Below, piece by piece: positions 1-9,016 of a stretch of DNA of 64,000 nucleotides. The position numbers and the translations under genes are program-made. Numbering within the stretch: position 1 is the stretch's first letter; the number at the start of each line of letters is the position of its first letter. Origin of the DNA: Frankiales bacterium (GTDB lineage Bacteria; Actinomycetota; Actinomycetes; Mycobacteriales; SCTD01); assembly GCA_025465465.1 (NCBI GenBank), contig JAODND010000089.1, positions 177,867 through 241,866 of the forward strand. The letters run 5' to 3'. A model generated the notes under the pieces. The model was given only the letters and a program-made list of their open reading frames with translations. It was not told the origin of the DNA and made no database searches.

Positions 1-110
1 CCTCGACGGTCGCCCCCGTCGGTCCGTCGCCGGTGGCGTCGACCTCGACGGTGCCGCCGTGGAAGCGGACCCGCGCGTCGAGCGGTCCGTCGGTCGTGAA
101 GGTGGTCATG
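1..110 (-). CDS. DUF4097-like protein, N-terminal fragment
   Basis: The first 36 codons of a minus-strand gene that runs off the left edge. It starts at an ATG preceded by an AGGAG-type ribosome site inside the 12-base gap after the ribbon-helix-helix gene, so the two are probably co-transcribed. The visible start (MTTFTTDGPLDARVRF, then a GG-T-VEVDA strand) fits the opening beta strand of DUF4097 beta-helix proteins, which often sit downstream of such regulators in actinobacteria. The family call rests on a short piece and on context. Confidence 0.5.
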
Positions 111-122
111 GGACTCCTGGTG

Positions 123-599
123 TCAGGCCCGGCCGTAGCCCTGCAGGCGGCGGGGACCGCCTGGGCTGCCGAGGAACGGGAAGGTGGGCGAAGGGTCGAG
201 GGCGGACTGCACGGCGCGCACGAGCCAGCTGTTGACGCTGAGGTTCGCGAGCGTCGCGGCGGCTTCCGCGCGCGCCTTGAGGGCCTCCGGCAGCCGGAGC
301 GTCAGCCGGGCCGTCCCGTCGTCACCGGCGGGCTCCGGCGCCGGCGCGGACGTCGGTGTCTGGACAGTGGCGACCAGCTCGGGCTCGCGGCCGCGCAGCC
401 GCAGCTCCACGCTCGCCCCCGGCAGCTGGTCGGACAGCTCCGCTGCGGCCTCGGCAAGCAGGTCGAGCAGCACCAGGCGCAGGGCGGGCTCGATCGCGTC
501 GCCGAGCAGGCTCGCGGCCCGGGCCACCTCGTCGCTGCCGAGGGCCGCGGCGGCCGAAAGGTCGCTGCGCAGCGCGGCCAGATGCGGGCTCAGCTCCAT
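123..599 (-). CDS. Ribbon-helix-helix (HicB/Arc-type) DNA-binding protein
   Basis: A 158-residue protein. The N-terminal 80 residues are Ala/Leu-rich and probably helical. Residues about 105-145 form an RHH fold: a short strand (ARLTLRLPEALK) followed by two helices ending in NSWLVRAVQSAL, typical of HicB-type antitoxins and Arc/MetJ regulators. The start at 599 was preferred over an ATG 30 bases upstream because GGTGA lies six bases before it. There is no HicA toxin beside it; the downstream partner is a DUF4097-like gene. A role as repressor of its own operon is likely, since a strong palindrome lies about 42 bases upstream. Confidence 0.75.
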   Translation of the reverse strand: MELSPHLAALRSDLSAAAALGSDEVARAASLLGDAIEPALRLVLLDLLAEAAAELSDQLPGASVELRLRGREPELVATVQTPTSAPAPEPAGDDGTARLTLRLPEALKARAEAAATLANLSVNSWLVRAVQSALDPSPTFPFLGSPGGPRRLQGYGRA

Positions 600-640
600 G
601 CCGTCACCGTGCCTGCGTTGTGGCGTCATACGAGGTCAAC

Positions 641-661
641 ATGACGTCACTGTGACATCAT
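641..661. promoter_or_regulatory. Near-perfect 21-bp palindrome, candidate RHH operator
   Basis: Arms ATGACGTCAC and GTGACATCAT flank one central base and differ from perfect symmetry at only one base pair. The site lies between the divergent ribbon-helix-helix gene and thyX, about 42 bases from the regulator's start codon. Autoregulation by the RHH protein is inferred. Confidence 0.5.
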
Positions 662-775
662 CAGGGCAGCACGTCAACCCGGCGCGGCAGCCCTCGAGGG
701 ACGGTGCCGACGGCTACCCTGGGTGCTGCCGCCCTTCCTCACCCGCGGCCCGCACTTCCGCAGGAGAACCCGCTC

Positions 776-1528
776 GTGGTCGCGCTCGCCCCGCTCAAGG
801 TCCAGGTCATCGCCTACACCCACTTCGACCCTCCGTCGGACGTGCCGTGGGAGACCGACGTCGACGGTGGCCAGGCGCTTGCCGAGTTCGCCGGCCGGGC
901 CTGCTACCAGAGCTGGGGCAAGCCCAACCCGGCCACGGCCACCAACGAGGGCTACCTCAAGCACATCCTCGACGTCGGCCACCTGTCGGTGCTCGAGCAC
1001 GGCAGTGTGTCGTTCTACCTCACCGGGATCAGCCGGTCCCTGACCCATGAGCTGATCCGGCACCGGCACTTCTCCTACAGCCAGCTCTCGCAGCGCTACG
1101 TCCCGGAGCGCGACGCAGCGATGGTCGAGCCGGGTGTCATCGCCGACGACCCGGAGCTGCACGCCCTGTTCGAGCAGGCATCGGAGGCGGCGCTGTCGTC
1201 GTACACGAAGCTGCTCGAGGGTCTGGAGAAGAAGTTCGCCGACGTCGAGAACGTGACCGCCCGTCGCAAGCAGGCCCGCCAGGCCGCGCGCGCGGTGCTG
1301 CCCAACGCGACCGAGACCCGCATCGTCGTGACCGGCAACTACCGCGCGATGCGCCACTTCGTGGCGATGCGTGCCAGTGAGCACGCCGACGTGGAGATCC
1401 GCGAGCTCGCGATCGCGATGCTGCGCGAGCTGCAGCGCATCGCGGCCAACGTCTTCAACGACTTCACCATCTCCACCCTGCCGGACGGCTCCGAGGTCGC
1501 GGCAAGTCCGCTTGTGGCCGAGGGATAG
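776..1528 (+). CDS. thyX: FAD-dependent thymidylate synthase ThyX
   Basis: It makes dTMP from dUMP using methylenetetrahydrofolate, FAD and NADPH, replacing ThyA. The family signature RHRxxSxxxxSxR is present as [13 protein letters not shown] at residues 95-107. The 250-residue length is normal. The GTG at 776 was chosen because AGGAG lies nine bases upstream; an in-frame start at 704 adds a tail without conservation. A TACCCT box at 715-720 may be its -10 element. dapA follows after ten bases, the same neighbour as in mycobacteria. Confidence 0.96.
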   Translation: MVALAPLKVQVIAYTHFDPPSDVPWETDVDGGQALAEFAGRACYQSWGKPNPATATNEGYLKHILDVGHLSVLEHGSVSFYLTGISRSLTHELIRHRHFSYSQLSQRYVPERDAAMVEPGVIADDPELHALFEQASEAALSSYTKLLEGLEKKFADVENVTARRKQARQAARAVLPNATETRIVVTGNYRAMRHFVAMRASEHADVEIRELAIAMLRELQRIAANVFNDFTISTLPDGSEVAASPLVAEG

Positions 1529-1531
1529 CCT
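1526..1531 (+). promoter_or_regulatory. -10 box for leaderless dapA transcript
   Basis: TAGCCT ends seven bases before the dapA ATG, and its TAG is also the thyX stop codon. No good ribosome site precedes dapA, so transcription starting at or next to the ATG is likely. Confidence 0.45.
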
Positions 1532-1538
1532 CCAAGGC

Positions 1539-2420
1539 ATGACAGCTCCGCCCTTCGGCCGCGTCCTCACCGCGATGGTGACGCCCTTCACCAGCGACGG
1601 CGACGTGGACCTGAAGCGAGCCGGTGAGCTGGCCGAGCGCCTGGTCAACGACGGCAATGACGGCCTCGTCATCAGCGGGACGACGGGGGAGGCCCCGACC
1701 ACCCACCGGGCGGAGAAGGCCGACCTGCTGCGCGCGGTCGTGGACGCCGTCGGTGGCCGGGCGCACGTCGTCGCGGGGGTCGGCAGCAACGACACCGTGC
1801 ACGCGGTCGGCATGGCCCAGGACGCCGAGAAGGCCGGCGCGTCCGGCCTGCTGGTCGTGACTCCGTACTACAACAAGCCCCCGCAAGCCGGCGTGATCGC
1901 CCACACCCGCACGGTCGTCGAGGCCACCTCGCTGCCCGTGCTGCTCTATGACATCCCCGGCCGCACCGGCCTCGCGCTGGCCGAGAGCACCATCCTGACG
2001 CTGGCCGAGCATCCCCAGGTCGTCGGTCTCAAGGACGCCAAGCTCGACCTCGAGTCGACGTCGTGGGTGCTGAAGCGCACCGACCTCGCCTACTACTCCG
2101 GGCACGACCCGTGGACGCTTCCGATGCTCGCCCTCGGTGCCGTCGGTGTCGTCGGCACCTCGACCCACCTCGTGGGCCGGCGCACCCAGGAGCTCATCCA
2201 GGCCTTCCTCGGGGGGGACCACGTCACGGCGCGGGCGCTGCACGAGGAGCTGCTGCCGATCTACACCGGCATCTTCCGGACGCAGGGCACCATCCTCGTC
2301 AAGGCCGCGCTGGGACTGCTCGGGTTCCCGGTCGGCGGCGTACGGCTGCCGCTCGTCGAGGCGACCCCCGACGAGGTGGCGCAGCTCACCACTGACCTGA
2401 AGGACGCTGGCGCTCTGTGA
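1539..2420 (+). CDS. dapA: 4-hydroxy-tetrahydrodipicolinate synthase
   Basis: It condenses pyruvate with aspartate semialdehyde, the first committed step to diaminopimelate and lysine. The protein has 293 residues with the family's GTTGEAPTT pyruvate-binding loop, the active-site tyrosine at about 137 (LLYDIPGR) and the Schiff-base lysine at 165 (VGLKDAK). The ATG at 1539 was used because upstream in-frame sequence lies inside thyX and has no family similarity. The 3' end overlaps rnj by four bases (GTGA), suggesting translational coupling. dapF, a later enzyme of the pathway, lies at 54.6 kb. Confidence 0.96.
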   Translation: MTAPPFGRVLTAMVTPFTSDGDVDLKRAGELAERLVNDGNDGLVISGTTGEAPTTHRAEKADLLRAVVDAVGGRAHVVAGVGSNDTVHAVGMAQDAEKAGASGLLVVTPYYNKPPQAGVIAHTRTVVEATSLPVLLYDIPGRTGLALAESTILTLAEHPQVVGLKDAKLDLESTSWVLKRTDLAYYSGHDPWTLPMLALGAVGVVGTSTHLVGRRTQELIQAFLGGDHVTARALHEELLPIYTGIFRTQGTILVKAALGLLGFPVGGVRLPLVEATPDEVAQLTTDLKDAGAL

Positions 2421-4099
2421 GCCATCCGCACCCCGAGCTCGGCGGACCGCCCGTCCTGCCGGAGGGCGGCCTGCGGGTCGTCGCGCTCGGCGGTCTCGGC
2501 GAGATCGGTCGCAACATGACCGTCTTCGAGTACGACGACAAGCTCCTCATCGTCGACTGCGGCGTGCTGTTCCCCGAGACCGATCAGCCCGGCGTCGACC
2601 TGATCCTGCCGGACTTCAGCTACATCAGGGACCGCCTCGACGACGTCGTCGCCATCGTGCTGACGCACGGCCACGAGGACCACGTCGGCGCCGTCCCCTA
2701 CCTGCTCCGCGAGCGCCGCAACATCCCCATCGTCGGCAGCCGCTTCACCCTGGCGCTGCTCCAGGCGAAGCTGAAGGAGCACCGGATCGTCCCCGTCGTC
2801 GACCAGGTCGTCGAGGGTGATCGCGTCTCCCTCGGCCCGTTCGACGTGGAGTTCTTCGCGGTCAACCACTCGATCCCGGACGCGATGGCGATCGCCATCC
2901 GCACACCAGCCGGGCTGGTGCTGCACACCGGTGACTTCAAGATGGACCAGCTGCCGCTCGACGGCCGGCTCACCGACCTCGGCGGCTTCGCGCGGCTCGG
3001 GCAGGAGGGCGTCGACCTGCTGCTCTCCGACTCGACCAATGCCGAGGTGCCCGGCTTCGTCACCTCCGAGCGCGAGATCGGGCCCACCCTCGACGAGGTC
3101 GTGCGCACCGCCAAGGGTCGCGTCGTCGTCGCCTGCTTCGCGTCGCACGTGCACCGCGTCCAGCAGGTCCTCGACGCGGCCGAGCGGCACAAGCGCAAGG
3201 TCGCCTTCGTCGGCCGATCGATGGTCCGCAACATGGGCGTCGCCTCCGATCTGGGACTGCTGCGCATCCCCGACGGGATCGTCGTCGACATGAAGGAGGT
3301 CGAGCGGCTCGAGCCCGCGCGCGTGCTGCTCGTGTCCACCGGTTCGCAGGGCGAGCCGCTGTCGGCGCTGTCGCGGATGGCCAACCGCAGCCACCACCAG
3401 ATCCGCATCGACGAGCACGACACCGTCGTCCTCGCCTCCTCGCTGATCCCCGGCAACGAGAACGCCGTCTACCGCGTCATCAACGGGCTGTCGCGCTGGG
3501 GCGCGCGGGTCGTGCACAAGGGCGTCGCCAAGGTGCACGTGTCCGGACACGCGCCGGCCGGCGAGCTGCTCTACCTGCTCAACGCCGTCAAGCCGTCCAA
3601 CCTCATGCCGGTCCACGGCGAGTGGCGGCACCTGCGGGCGCACGCCGAGCTCGGTCGCCTGACCGGGGTCCACAACATCGTGCTCGCCGAGGACGGCGTC
3701 GTCGTGGACCTGGTCGACGGGCTTGCCTCGATCACCGGGGCCGTGCCGTGCGGCTATGTCTATGTCGACGGGCTGGAGGTCGGCGACGTGGGGGAGTCGA
3801 CCCTGCGCGACCGCCGCATCCTGGGCGAGGAGGGGTTCATCTCCCTCACGCTCGCGGTCGACTCGGTGACGGGCAAGATCGCGGGTGCCCCCCAGATCGG
3901 GGCGAAGGGCTTCACCGAGGACCCGAAGGCCTTCGACGCGGTGCTGCCGTTGCTCGAGGCCGAGCTCGACCGGGCGGCCGTCGAGGGCGTCTCGGACCCC
4001 TACCAGCTCGGGCAGCAGTGCCGTCGGGTGCTCGGGCGGTGGGTCAACGACACCTACCGCCGCCGTCCGATGATCATCCCGGTCGTCCTCGAGGTCTGA
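2417..4099 (+). CDS. rnj: Ribonuclease J
   Basis: A metallo-beta-lactamase/beta-CASP nuclease of 560 residues with 5' exonuclease and endonuclease activity in RNA processing and turnover. The GGLGEIGRN opening motif is near residue 20 and the zinc site HGHEDHVG at about 84-91; further beta-CASP motifs include the late GHAPAGE and PVHGEWRHL. The GTG start overlaps the dapA stop. The dapA-rnj pairing is conserved in actinobacteria. Length and motifs are complete. Confidence 0.95.
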   Translation: MSHPHPELGGPPVLPEGGLRVVALGGLGEIGRNMTVFEYDDKLLIVDCGVLFPETDQPGVDLILPDFSYIRDRLDDVVAIVLTHGHEDHVGAVPYLLRERRNIPIVGSRFTLALLQAKLKEHRIVPVVDQVVEGDRVSLGPFDVEFFAVNHSIPDAMAIAIRTPAGLVLHTGDFKMDQLPLDGRLTDLGGFARLGQEGVDLLLSDSTNAEVPGFVTSEREIGPTLDEVVRTAKGRVVVACFASHVHRVQQVLDAAERHKRKVAFVGRSMVRNMGVASDLGLLRIPDGIVVDMKEVERLEPARVLLVSTGSQGEPLSALSRMANRSHHQIRIDEHDTVVLASSLIPGNENAVYRVINGLSRWGARVVHKGVAKVHVSGHAPAGELLYLLNAVKPSNLMPVHGEWRHLRAHAELGRLTGVHNIVLAEDGVVVDLVDGLASITGAVPCGYVYVDGLEVGDVGESTLRDRRILGEEGFISLTLAVDSVTGKIAGAPQIGAKGFTEDPKAFDAVLPLLEAELDRAAVEGVSDPYQLGQQCRRVLGRWVNDTYRRRPMIIPVVLEV

Positions 4100-4120
4100 C
4101 CGCCCGCCCGCTCGACCGCC

Positions 4121-4186
4121 GTGATCAACAGGGATACGCCGGGCCGACCCGCCGGCGCGTCGCCCCTCGAAAGCCCTGTTGATCAC
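4121..4186. repeat. Intergenic inverted repeat, 13-bp perfect arms
   Basis: GTGATCAACAGGG at 4121-4133 pairs with CCCTGTTGATCAC at 4174-4186 around a 40-base GC-rich centre that can form its own small hairpin. It lies between rnj and ftsK. It may act as a terminator for rnj or be a dispersed REP-like element; a sister element follows ftsK. Confidence 0.6.
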
Positions 4187-4247
4187 CCCCAGCGGGGCGC
4201 CCGGCGTGTCGCGCCTGGGACCGGTGGGACAGGTGGTACCTGACCGG

Positions 4248-4253
4248 TAGCGT
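4248..4253 (+). promoter_or_regulatory. -10 box for leaderless ftsK transcript
   Basis: TAGCGT ends six bases before the ftsK ATG. No ribosome site precedes the ATG. Confidence 0.45.
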
Positions 4254-4259
4254 CACATC

Positions 4260-6617
4260 ATGGCCACACGTACGCCCGCACGCCCGGCCGCCAAGAAGGC
4301 TGCGACCAAGAGCGCGCCACGCAAACCCGCTGCCAAGCGCAAGCCCGCCACCCGCAAGCCGGCTGCCCGCAAGCCGCCCGCCCGCTCGGGTCCCGGTCCC
4401 TTGCAGCTCACCGGCAAGGCGATCGGCGGCACGTTCAAGCTGGTCGCCAGCGGTGTCGGTACGGTCAGCCGCGCCGCCGGCAGCGGCGCCCGCGACCTCG
4501 ACCCGGCGCACCGCCGTGACGGCCTGGGCCTGGTCTGCCTCATCGCTGCCCTGCTCTCGGCGGCCGGCGCCTGGTGGCACGCGGGCTCCGCGGGCAACTC
4601 GCTCGCCGACGTGGTGGAGGGCGTGTTCGGTGTCGGCGCGATGGTGCTCCCCGTCGTCCTGGTGCTCTGCGCCCTCGTCGTGCTCCGGCACCCCACCAGC
4701 CCCGGGGGACGTGGCCGGCTGCTGGTCGGCTGGACCACGCTGAGCCTTGGCGCCCTCGGGGTGCTGCAGGTGGCCCGAAGTGGGCCGCGACGCGACCGCG
4801 GTGGGGTCCTCGGCTTCCTGCTCGGCGATCCCCTGCAGCGGATGCTCTCGCCGTACATCGCCCTGCCGCTGTTGCTGCTGGTGGCCGTCTTCGGTCTGCT
4901 GGTCGTCACCGCCACCCCACTGCACCAGGTGCCCGCTCGGCTCACCCACCTCAAGAACCGGCTGCTGCTCAAGCCTGACCCCGAGCCCGAGCCGGAGCCG
5001 ACGGCCAAGCGCCCGTCGCGGCCCAAGATCGCGATCCAGGACGAGCCGATCGACCTCGACCCGGTCGTGACCGCTCCCGCCCCGGATCCCGTCAAGCTCA
5101 CCGACCCCCCGGTGCACACGCCGGCGCCGAAGCGCGTCGAGCAGCTCGTCCTCAAGGGCGACTATGCGCTGCCGAGCCCCGACGTGCTCGGCAAGGGCAC
5201 GCCACCGAAGGCCCGCAGTGCCGCCAACGACGAGATCATCAAGGCCCTCGGCCAGGTGCTCGAGGACTTCCAGGTCGACGCGCAGGTCACCGGCTTCAGC
5301 CGTGGCCCGACAGTCACGCGGTACGAGATCGAGCTCGCCCCCGGCGTGAAGGTCGAGCGCATCAAGACGCTGCAGCGCAACATCGCCTACGCCGTGAAGA
5401 CCGATGAGGTCCGGATCATCGACGTGATCCCCGGCAAGTCGGCGATCGGCATCGAGATCCCCAACACCGACCGCGAAAACGTCAGCCTCGGCGACGTGCT
5501 GCGGAGCGCGGCCGCCACCAACGACCACCACCCGATGCTGGTCGGGCTGGGCAAGGACGTCGACGGTGGCTTCGTCTGCGCCAACATCGCGAAGACGCCG
5601 CACATCCTCATCGCCGGTGCGACCGGCGCGGGCAAGTCGACCTGCATCAACGCGCTGCTCGTCAGCGTGCTGCTGCGCGCGACACCCGACGAGGTGCGCC
5701 TCATCCTCGTCGACCCCAAGCGCGTCGAGCTCACCGCGTTCGAGGGCATCCCGCACCTCATCACGCCGATCATCACCAACCCGAAGAAGGCGGCAGAGGC
5801 GCTGCAGTGGGTCGTGCGCGAGATGGACCAGCGCTACGACGACCTGGCCGCGTCCGGGTTCCGGCACGTCGACGACTTCAACGCGGCGGTGCGCGCCGGC
5901 AAGCTCGTCGCGCCTCCCGGCTCCGAGCGGGTCTACACGCCCTACCCCTACCTCATGGTCATCATCGACGAGCTCGCCGACCTCATGATGGTCGCGCCCC
6001 GCGACGTCGAGGACGCCATCGTCCGCATCACGCAGCTCGCCCGGGCCGCGGGCATCCACCTCGTGCTGGCGACGCAGCGCCCCTCGGTCGACGTGGTGAC
6101 CGGCCTCATCAAGGCCAACGTCCCGTCCCGGCTCGCGTTCGCGACCTCCAGCGGCACCGACAGCAAGGTCATCCTCGACCAGCCCGGCGCCGAGAAGCTC
6201 ATCGGCAAGGGCGACTCGCTGTTCTTGCCGATGGGCACGTCGAAGCCGATCCGGGTGCAGGGGGCCTATGTCTCCGACGCAGAGGTCGCCGCGATCGTCA
6301 AGCACTGCAAGGAGCAGCGGCTGCCGGCGTTCCGCGAGGACATCGTCGCGCCCGCCGTGGCGTCCCGCGAGGTCGACGAGGAGATCGGCGATGACATGGA
6401 CCTGCTGCTGCAGGCCGTCGAGCTGGTCGTGTCGACCCAGTTCGGGTCGACGTCGATGCTGCAGCGCAAGCTGCGGGTCGGGTTCGCCAAGGCGGGTCGC
6501 CTGATGGACCTCATGGAGAGCCGCGGCATCGTCGGCCCGTCCGAGGGCTCCAAGGCGCGCGACGTCCTCATCAAGCCCGACGACCTCCCCGGCACCCTGC
6601 TGATGCTCCGCGGCTAG
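4260..6617 (+). CDS. ftsK: DNA translocase FtsK/SpoIIIE
   Basis: A 785-residue septal motor that pumps chromosomal DNA during division. The first 46 residues are a Lys/Ala/Pro tail with repeated KPA/KKA units, resembling histone H1-type tails. Four hydrophobic segments follow at about 82-220. The motor domain has Walker A GATGAGKST at 453-461 and Walker B LMVIIDELADLM. A C-terminal winged-helix gamma domain reads DNA polarity sequences (TSMLQRKLRVGFAKAGRLMD). The gene order after rnj matches other actinobacteria. It probably starts as a leaderless message. Confidence 0.95.
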   Translation: MATRTPARPAAKKAATKSAPRKPAAKRKPATRKPAARKPPARSGPGPLQLTGKAIGGTFKLVASGVGTVSRAAGSGARDLDPAHRRDGLGLVCLIAALLSAAGAWWHAGSAGNSLADVVEGVFGVGAMVLPVVLVLCALVVLRHPTSPGGRGRLLVGWTTLSLGALGVLQVARSGPRRDRGGVLGFLLGDPLQRMLSPYIALPLLLLVAVFGLLVVTATPLHQVPARLTHLKNRLLLKPDPEPEPEPTAKRPSRPKIAIQDEPIDLDPVVTAPAPDPVKLTDPPVHTPAPKRVEQLVLKGDYALPSPDVLGKGTPPKARSAANDEIIKALGQVLEDFQVDAQVTGFSRGPTVTRYEIELAPGVKVERIKTLQRNIAYAVKTDEVRIIDVIPGKSAIGIEIPNTDRENVSLGDVLRSAAATNDHHPMLVGLGKDVDGGFVCANIAKTPHILIAGATGAGKSTCINALLVSVLLRATPDEVRLILVDPKRVELTAFEGIPHLITPIITNPKKAAEALQWVVREMDQRYDDLAASGFRHVDDFNAAVRAGKLVAPPGSERVYTPYPYLMVIIDELADLMMVAPRDVEDAIVRITQLARAAGIHLVLATQRPSVDVVTGLIKANVPSRLAFATSSGTDSKVILDQPGAEKLIGKGDSLFLPMGTSKPIRVQGAYVSDAEVAAIVKHCKEQRLPAFREDIVAPAVASREVDEEIGDDMDLLLQAVELVVSTQFGSTSMLQRKLRVGFAKAGRLMDLMESRGIVGPSEGSKARDVLIKPDDLPGTLLMLRG

Positions 6618-6630
6618 CGCCCCCTGCGGG

Positions 6631-6693
6631 TGATCCACGGAGAGTTGCCGTCCTCCTGGGTGCCTGCAAAGTACGCAAGGTCTCCGTGGATCA
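6631..6693. repeat. Intergenic inverted repeat, second copy of the TGATC-type element
   Basis: TGATCCACGGAGA at 6631-6643 pairs perfectly with TCTCCGTGGATCA at 6681-6693 around 37 bases. Arm length, TGATC ends and total span resemble the element between rnj and ftsK. It starts 13 bases after the ftsK stop and could also terminate its transcript. Confidence 0.6.
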
Positions 6694-6744
6694 GCGGGAC
6701 CCGTGGCAGCCGCGAGAGCCTGGGTGGCAGCTGAAAGGCCACCT

Positions 6745-6774
6745 TTGTCCAGACCCTCCCGAGGCGCCTAGACT
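6745..6774 (+). promoter_or_regulatory. Promoter of the RodZ-like gene
   Basis: TTGTCC at 6745-6750 and TAGACT at 6769-6774 are separated by 18 bases, a good fit to a housekeeping promoter. The resulting leader of about 37 bases carries the GAGAGG ribosome site of the GTG at 6818. Confidence 0.5.
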
Positions 6775-6817
6775 GACCGTCTCTCGACCTTCCCCAACGA
6801 CCCGAGAGGCCGTGCTC

Positions 6818-7645
6818 GTGCCGACCGATGACAGCTTCGCCCTGACGCTGGGCGCTGCCCTGCGCGAGGCGCGTGAGGCTGCCGGTCTGACGGTCGAGCA
6901 GGTCAGCGCGGACACCCGGATCCGCGCCACCCTGGTGCGCGACCTGGAGGCGGACCGCTTCACCTCCAGCGGCGCCGCCGTCTATGCCCGTGGCCATGTG
7001 AAGTCGATCGCCTCCACGCTCAAGATCGACCCAGCTCCGCTGCTGGCCCTGTTTGACGAGGCCGAGGGCAGCCCGCTCGTCGAGGTCCCGCTGGCGACGC
7101 TCGAGGTGGCCCCGCCCACGTCGCTCGGTGGCTCTGACTTTGCGCTGTCGAAGGCCGCCTCGCTGCGCCCCGAGCGCCGTGGCCCCCGCTGGGGGGTGGC
7201 CCTGACCGGTGCCGGCGCCGTCCTGGTTGCGCTGATCGGCGTCGGGAGCCTCGGCGGCAGCGGTGGCAACCACCCGGCGGCGCTCACCGGAAGCCCTTCG
7301 CCCACCAGCCAGCCGTCCCAGCCCACGGTCCAGCCGAGCCAGCCCAGCCAGCCGGGCCTGCAGGCGTCGCTGCCGCCGGTCTCCGGCGCTCAGCTCCGGG
7401 TCCGGCTCATCGGGGGCCGATCGTGGGTCAGCATCAGCAACGCCGTGGGCGCCACGCTGTACGAAGGCACGCTCGGCGACGGCCAGTTCATGGACTTCCA
7501 CGACAGCAGCAAGCTCAAGGTGATCGTCGGCAACCCGCCCGTCGTGAGCCTGAACTGCAACGGCAAGGACAGCGGCCCGGTCGCTGCCAACAGCCGCAAG
7601 GTGGGGCACTTCTCCTGTACGACGGCGGGCCTCGCCACCAGCTGA
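6818..7645 (+). CDS. RodZ-like HTH membrane protein (DUF4115)
   Basis: A 275-residue protein. Residues 5-75 form an XRE-type helix-turn-helix (LGAALREAREAAGLTVEQVS, then RATLVRDLE and a YARGHVKSIA helix), as in RodZ. A single membrane helix lies at about 124-146, followed by a Pro/Ser/Gln-rich linker and a C-terminal DUF4115 beta domain. RodZ links the cell wall machinery to MreB in rods; the role in this lineage is not established. The GTG at 6818 has GAGAGG eight bases upstream; the longer in-frame start at 6686 lies inside the upstream inverted repeat. Confidence 0.8.
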   Translation: MPTDDSFALTLGAALREAREAAGLTVEQVSADTRIRATLVRDLEADRFTSSGAAVYARGHVKSIASTLKIDPAPLLALFDEAEGSPLVEVPLATLEVAPPTSLGGSDFALSKAASLRPERRGPRWGVALTGAGAVLVALIGVGSLGGSGGNHPAALTGSPSPTSQPSQPTVQPSQPSQPGLQASLPPVSGAQLRVRLIGGRSWVSISNAVGATLYEGTLGDGQFMDFHDSSKLKVIVGNPPVVSLNCNGKDSGPVAANSRKVGHFSCTTAGLATS

Positions 7646-7648
7646 ACC

Positions 7649-7654
7649 TAGACT
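7649..7654 (+). promoter_or_regulatory. -10 box for leaderless rimO transcript
   Basis: TAGACT ends six bases before the rimO GTG, just after the stop of the preceding gene. No ribosome site is present. Confidence 0.45.
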
Positions 7655-7660
7655 CTCGGC

Positions 7661-9016
7661 GTGTCCCGCCGTCTGTCCCTCGTCACCCTGGGCTGTGCCC
7701 GCAACGAGGTCGACTCCGAAGAGCTGGCCGGCCGGCTCGACGCCGCGGGCTGGGAGCTCACCGACGAGTCGCCTGATGTCGTGGTGGTCAACACCTGCGG
7801 GTTCGTCGAGTCGGCGAAGAAGGACAGCATCGACACCCTGCTCGCGGCGTCGGACACCGGCGCCAAGGTCGTCGCGGTCGGCTGCCTCGCGGAGAGGTAC
7901 GGCAAGGAGCTCGCCGACCAGCTGCCGGAGGCCGACGCGGTGCTCGGGTTCGACTCCTACGCCGACCTCTCGACGCACCTGCAGACCGTCCTCGGCGGCG
8001 GCCACGTCGAGGCCCACACCCCCTCGGACCGACGGCTGCTGCTGCCCATCAGCCCCGTCGACCGACAGCAGCCCGCCGCGAACCTCGACGTCGGGATCCC
8101 GGGCCACGCCGGTGGTCCCACGGTGCTGCGCAAGCGCCTCGACGACAGCCCGGTCGCCCCGCTGAAGCTGGCGAGCGGCTGCGACCGCCGGTGCTCGTTC
8201 TGCGCCATCCCGTCGTTTCGCGGGGCCTTCGTGTCCCGGCGCCCTTCCGACGTGCTGGCCGAAGCCCGGTGGCTCGCGGACCACGGCGTGCAGGAGCTCG
8301 TGCTCGTCAGCGAGAACTCCACGTCCTACGGCAAGGATCTGGGTGACCTCAAGCTGCTCGAGACGCTGCTCCCGGAGCTCGCCGCGATCGTCCCCCGGGT
8401 GCGGTTGTCCTACCTGCAGCCGGCCGAGATGCGGCCGACGCTGGTCGAGGTCCTCACGAAGACCCCCGGCGTCGCCCCGTACTTCGACATGTCCTTTCAG
8501 CACAGCAGCCCCACGGTCCTGCGCCGGATGCGTCGCTTCGGCAGCACCGACGCGTTCCTCACGCTGCTCGAGCAGGTGCGCGCCCTCGACCCGGACGCCG
8601 GCGTGCGCTCCAACGTCATCGTCGGCTTCCCCGGCGAGACCGCCGAGGACGTCGACGAGCTCGAGCGGTTTCTCGTCGAGGCGCGCCTCGACGTGGTCGG
8701 GGTGTTAGGCTACTCCGACGAGGACGGCACCGAGGCCGAGTCGCTGCCCGGTCACCTCGACCAGGACGTGGTCGACGAGCGAGTCGCCCGCTTGGTCACC
8801 CTGGTCGAGGAGCTCACCTCCCAGCGCGCCGAGGAGCGGATCGGTACGACGGTCAGCGTGCTCATCGAGTCGGAGGACGGCGAAGGTCGGGCGCTGCACC
8901 AGGCTCCGGAGGTCGACGGCACGACGACCGTGCTCGGCGGTCCGTTCGAGGTCGGCACCGTCGTGACGGCCACGGTCGTCGCGAGTGAGGGTGTCGACCT
9001 GGTGGCCGCCTTGTGA
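7661..9016 (+). CDS. rimO: Ribosomal protein S12 methylthiotransferase RimO
   Basis: A radical SAM enzyme that adds a methylthio group to an aspartate of ribosomal protein S12. The 451-residue protein has an N-terminal UPF0004 domain with its own cysteines ([25 protein letters not shown]), the radical SAM cluster motif at C174/C178/C181 (CDRRCSFC), and a C-terminal TRAM domain. SFRGAF after the cluster motif and the position next to pgsA favour RimO over MiaB, which is at 46.8 kb. It overlaps pgsA by four bases. Confidence 0.94.
   Translation: MSRRLSLVTLGCARNEVDSEELAGRLDAAGWELTDESPDVVVVNTCGFVESAKKDSIDTLLAASDTGAKVVAVGCLAERYGKELADQLPEADAVLGFDSYADLSTHLQTVLGGGHVEAHTPSDRRLLLPISPVDRQQPAANLDVGIPGHAGGPTVLRKRLDDSPVAPLKLASGCDRRCSFCAIPSFRGAFVSRRPSDVLAEARWLADHGVQELVLVSENSTSYGKDLGDLKLLETLLPELAAIVPRVRLSYLQPAEMRPTLVEVLTKTPGVAPYFDMSFQHSSPTVLRRMRRFGSTDAFLTLLEQVRALDPDAGVRSNVIVGFPGETAEDVDELERFLVEARLDVVGVLGYSDEDGTEAESLPGHLDQDVVDERVARLVTLVEELTSQRAEERIGTTVSVLIESEDGEGRALHQAPEVDGTTTVLGGPFEVGTVVTATVVASEGVDLVAAL

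Noticed and set aside
4125..6638. An 837-codon minus-strand open frame over ftsK
   Set aside because: ftsK on the plus strand has all family motifs; the antisense product has none.
4121..6693. The two inverted repeats as ends of one insertion element carrying ftsK
   Set aside because: ftsK is in its conserved place between rnj and rimO, the elements are each self-contained, and there is no transposase or target duplication.
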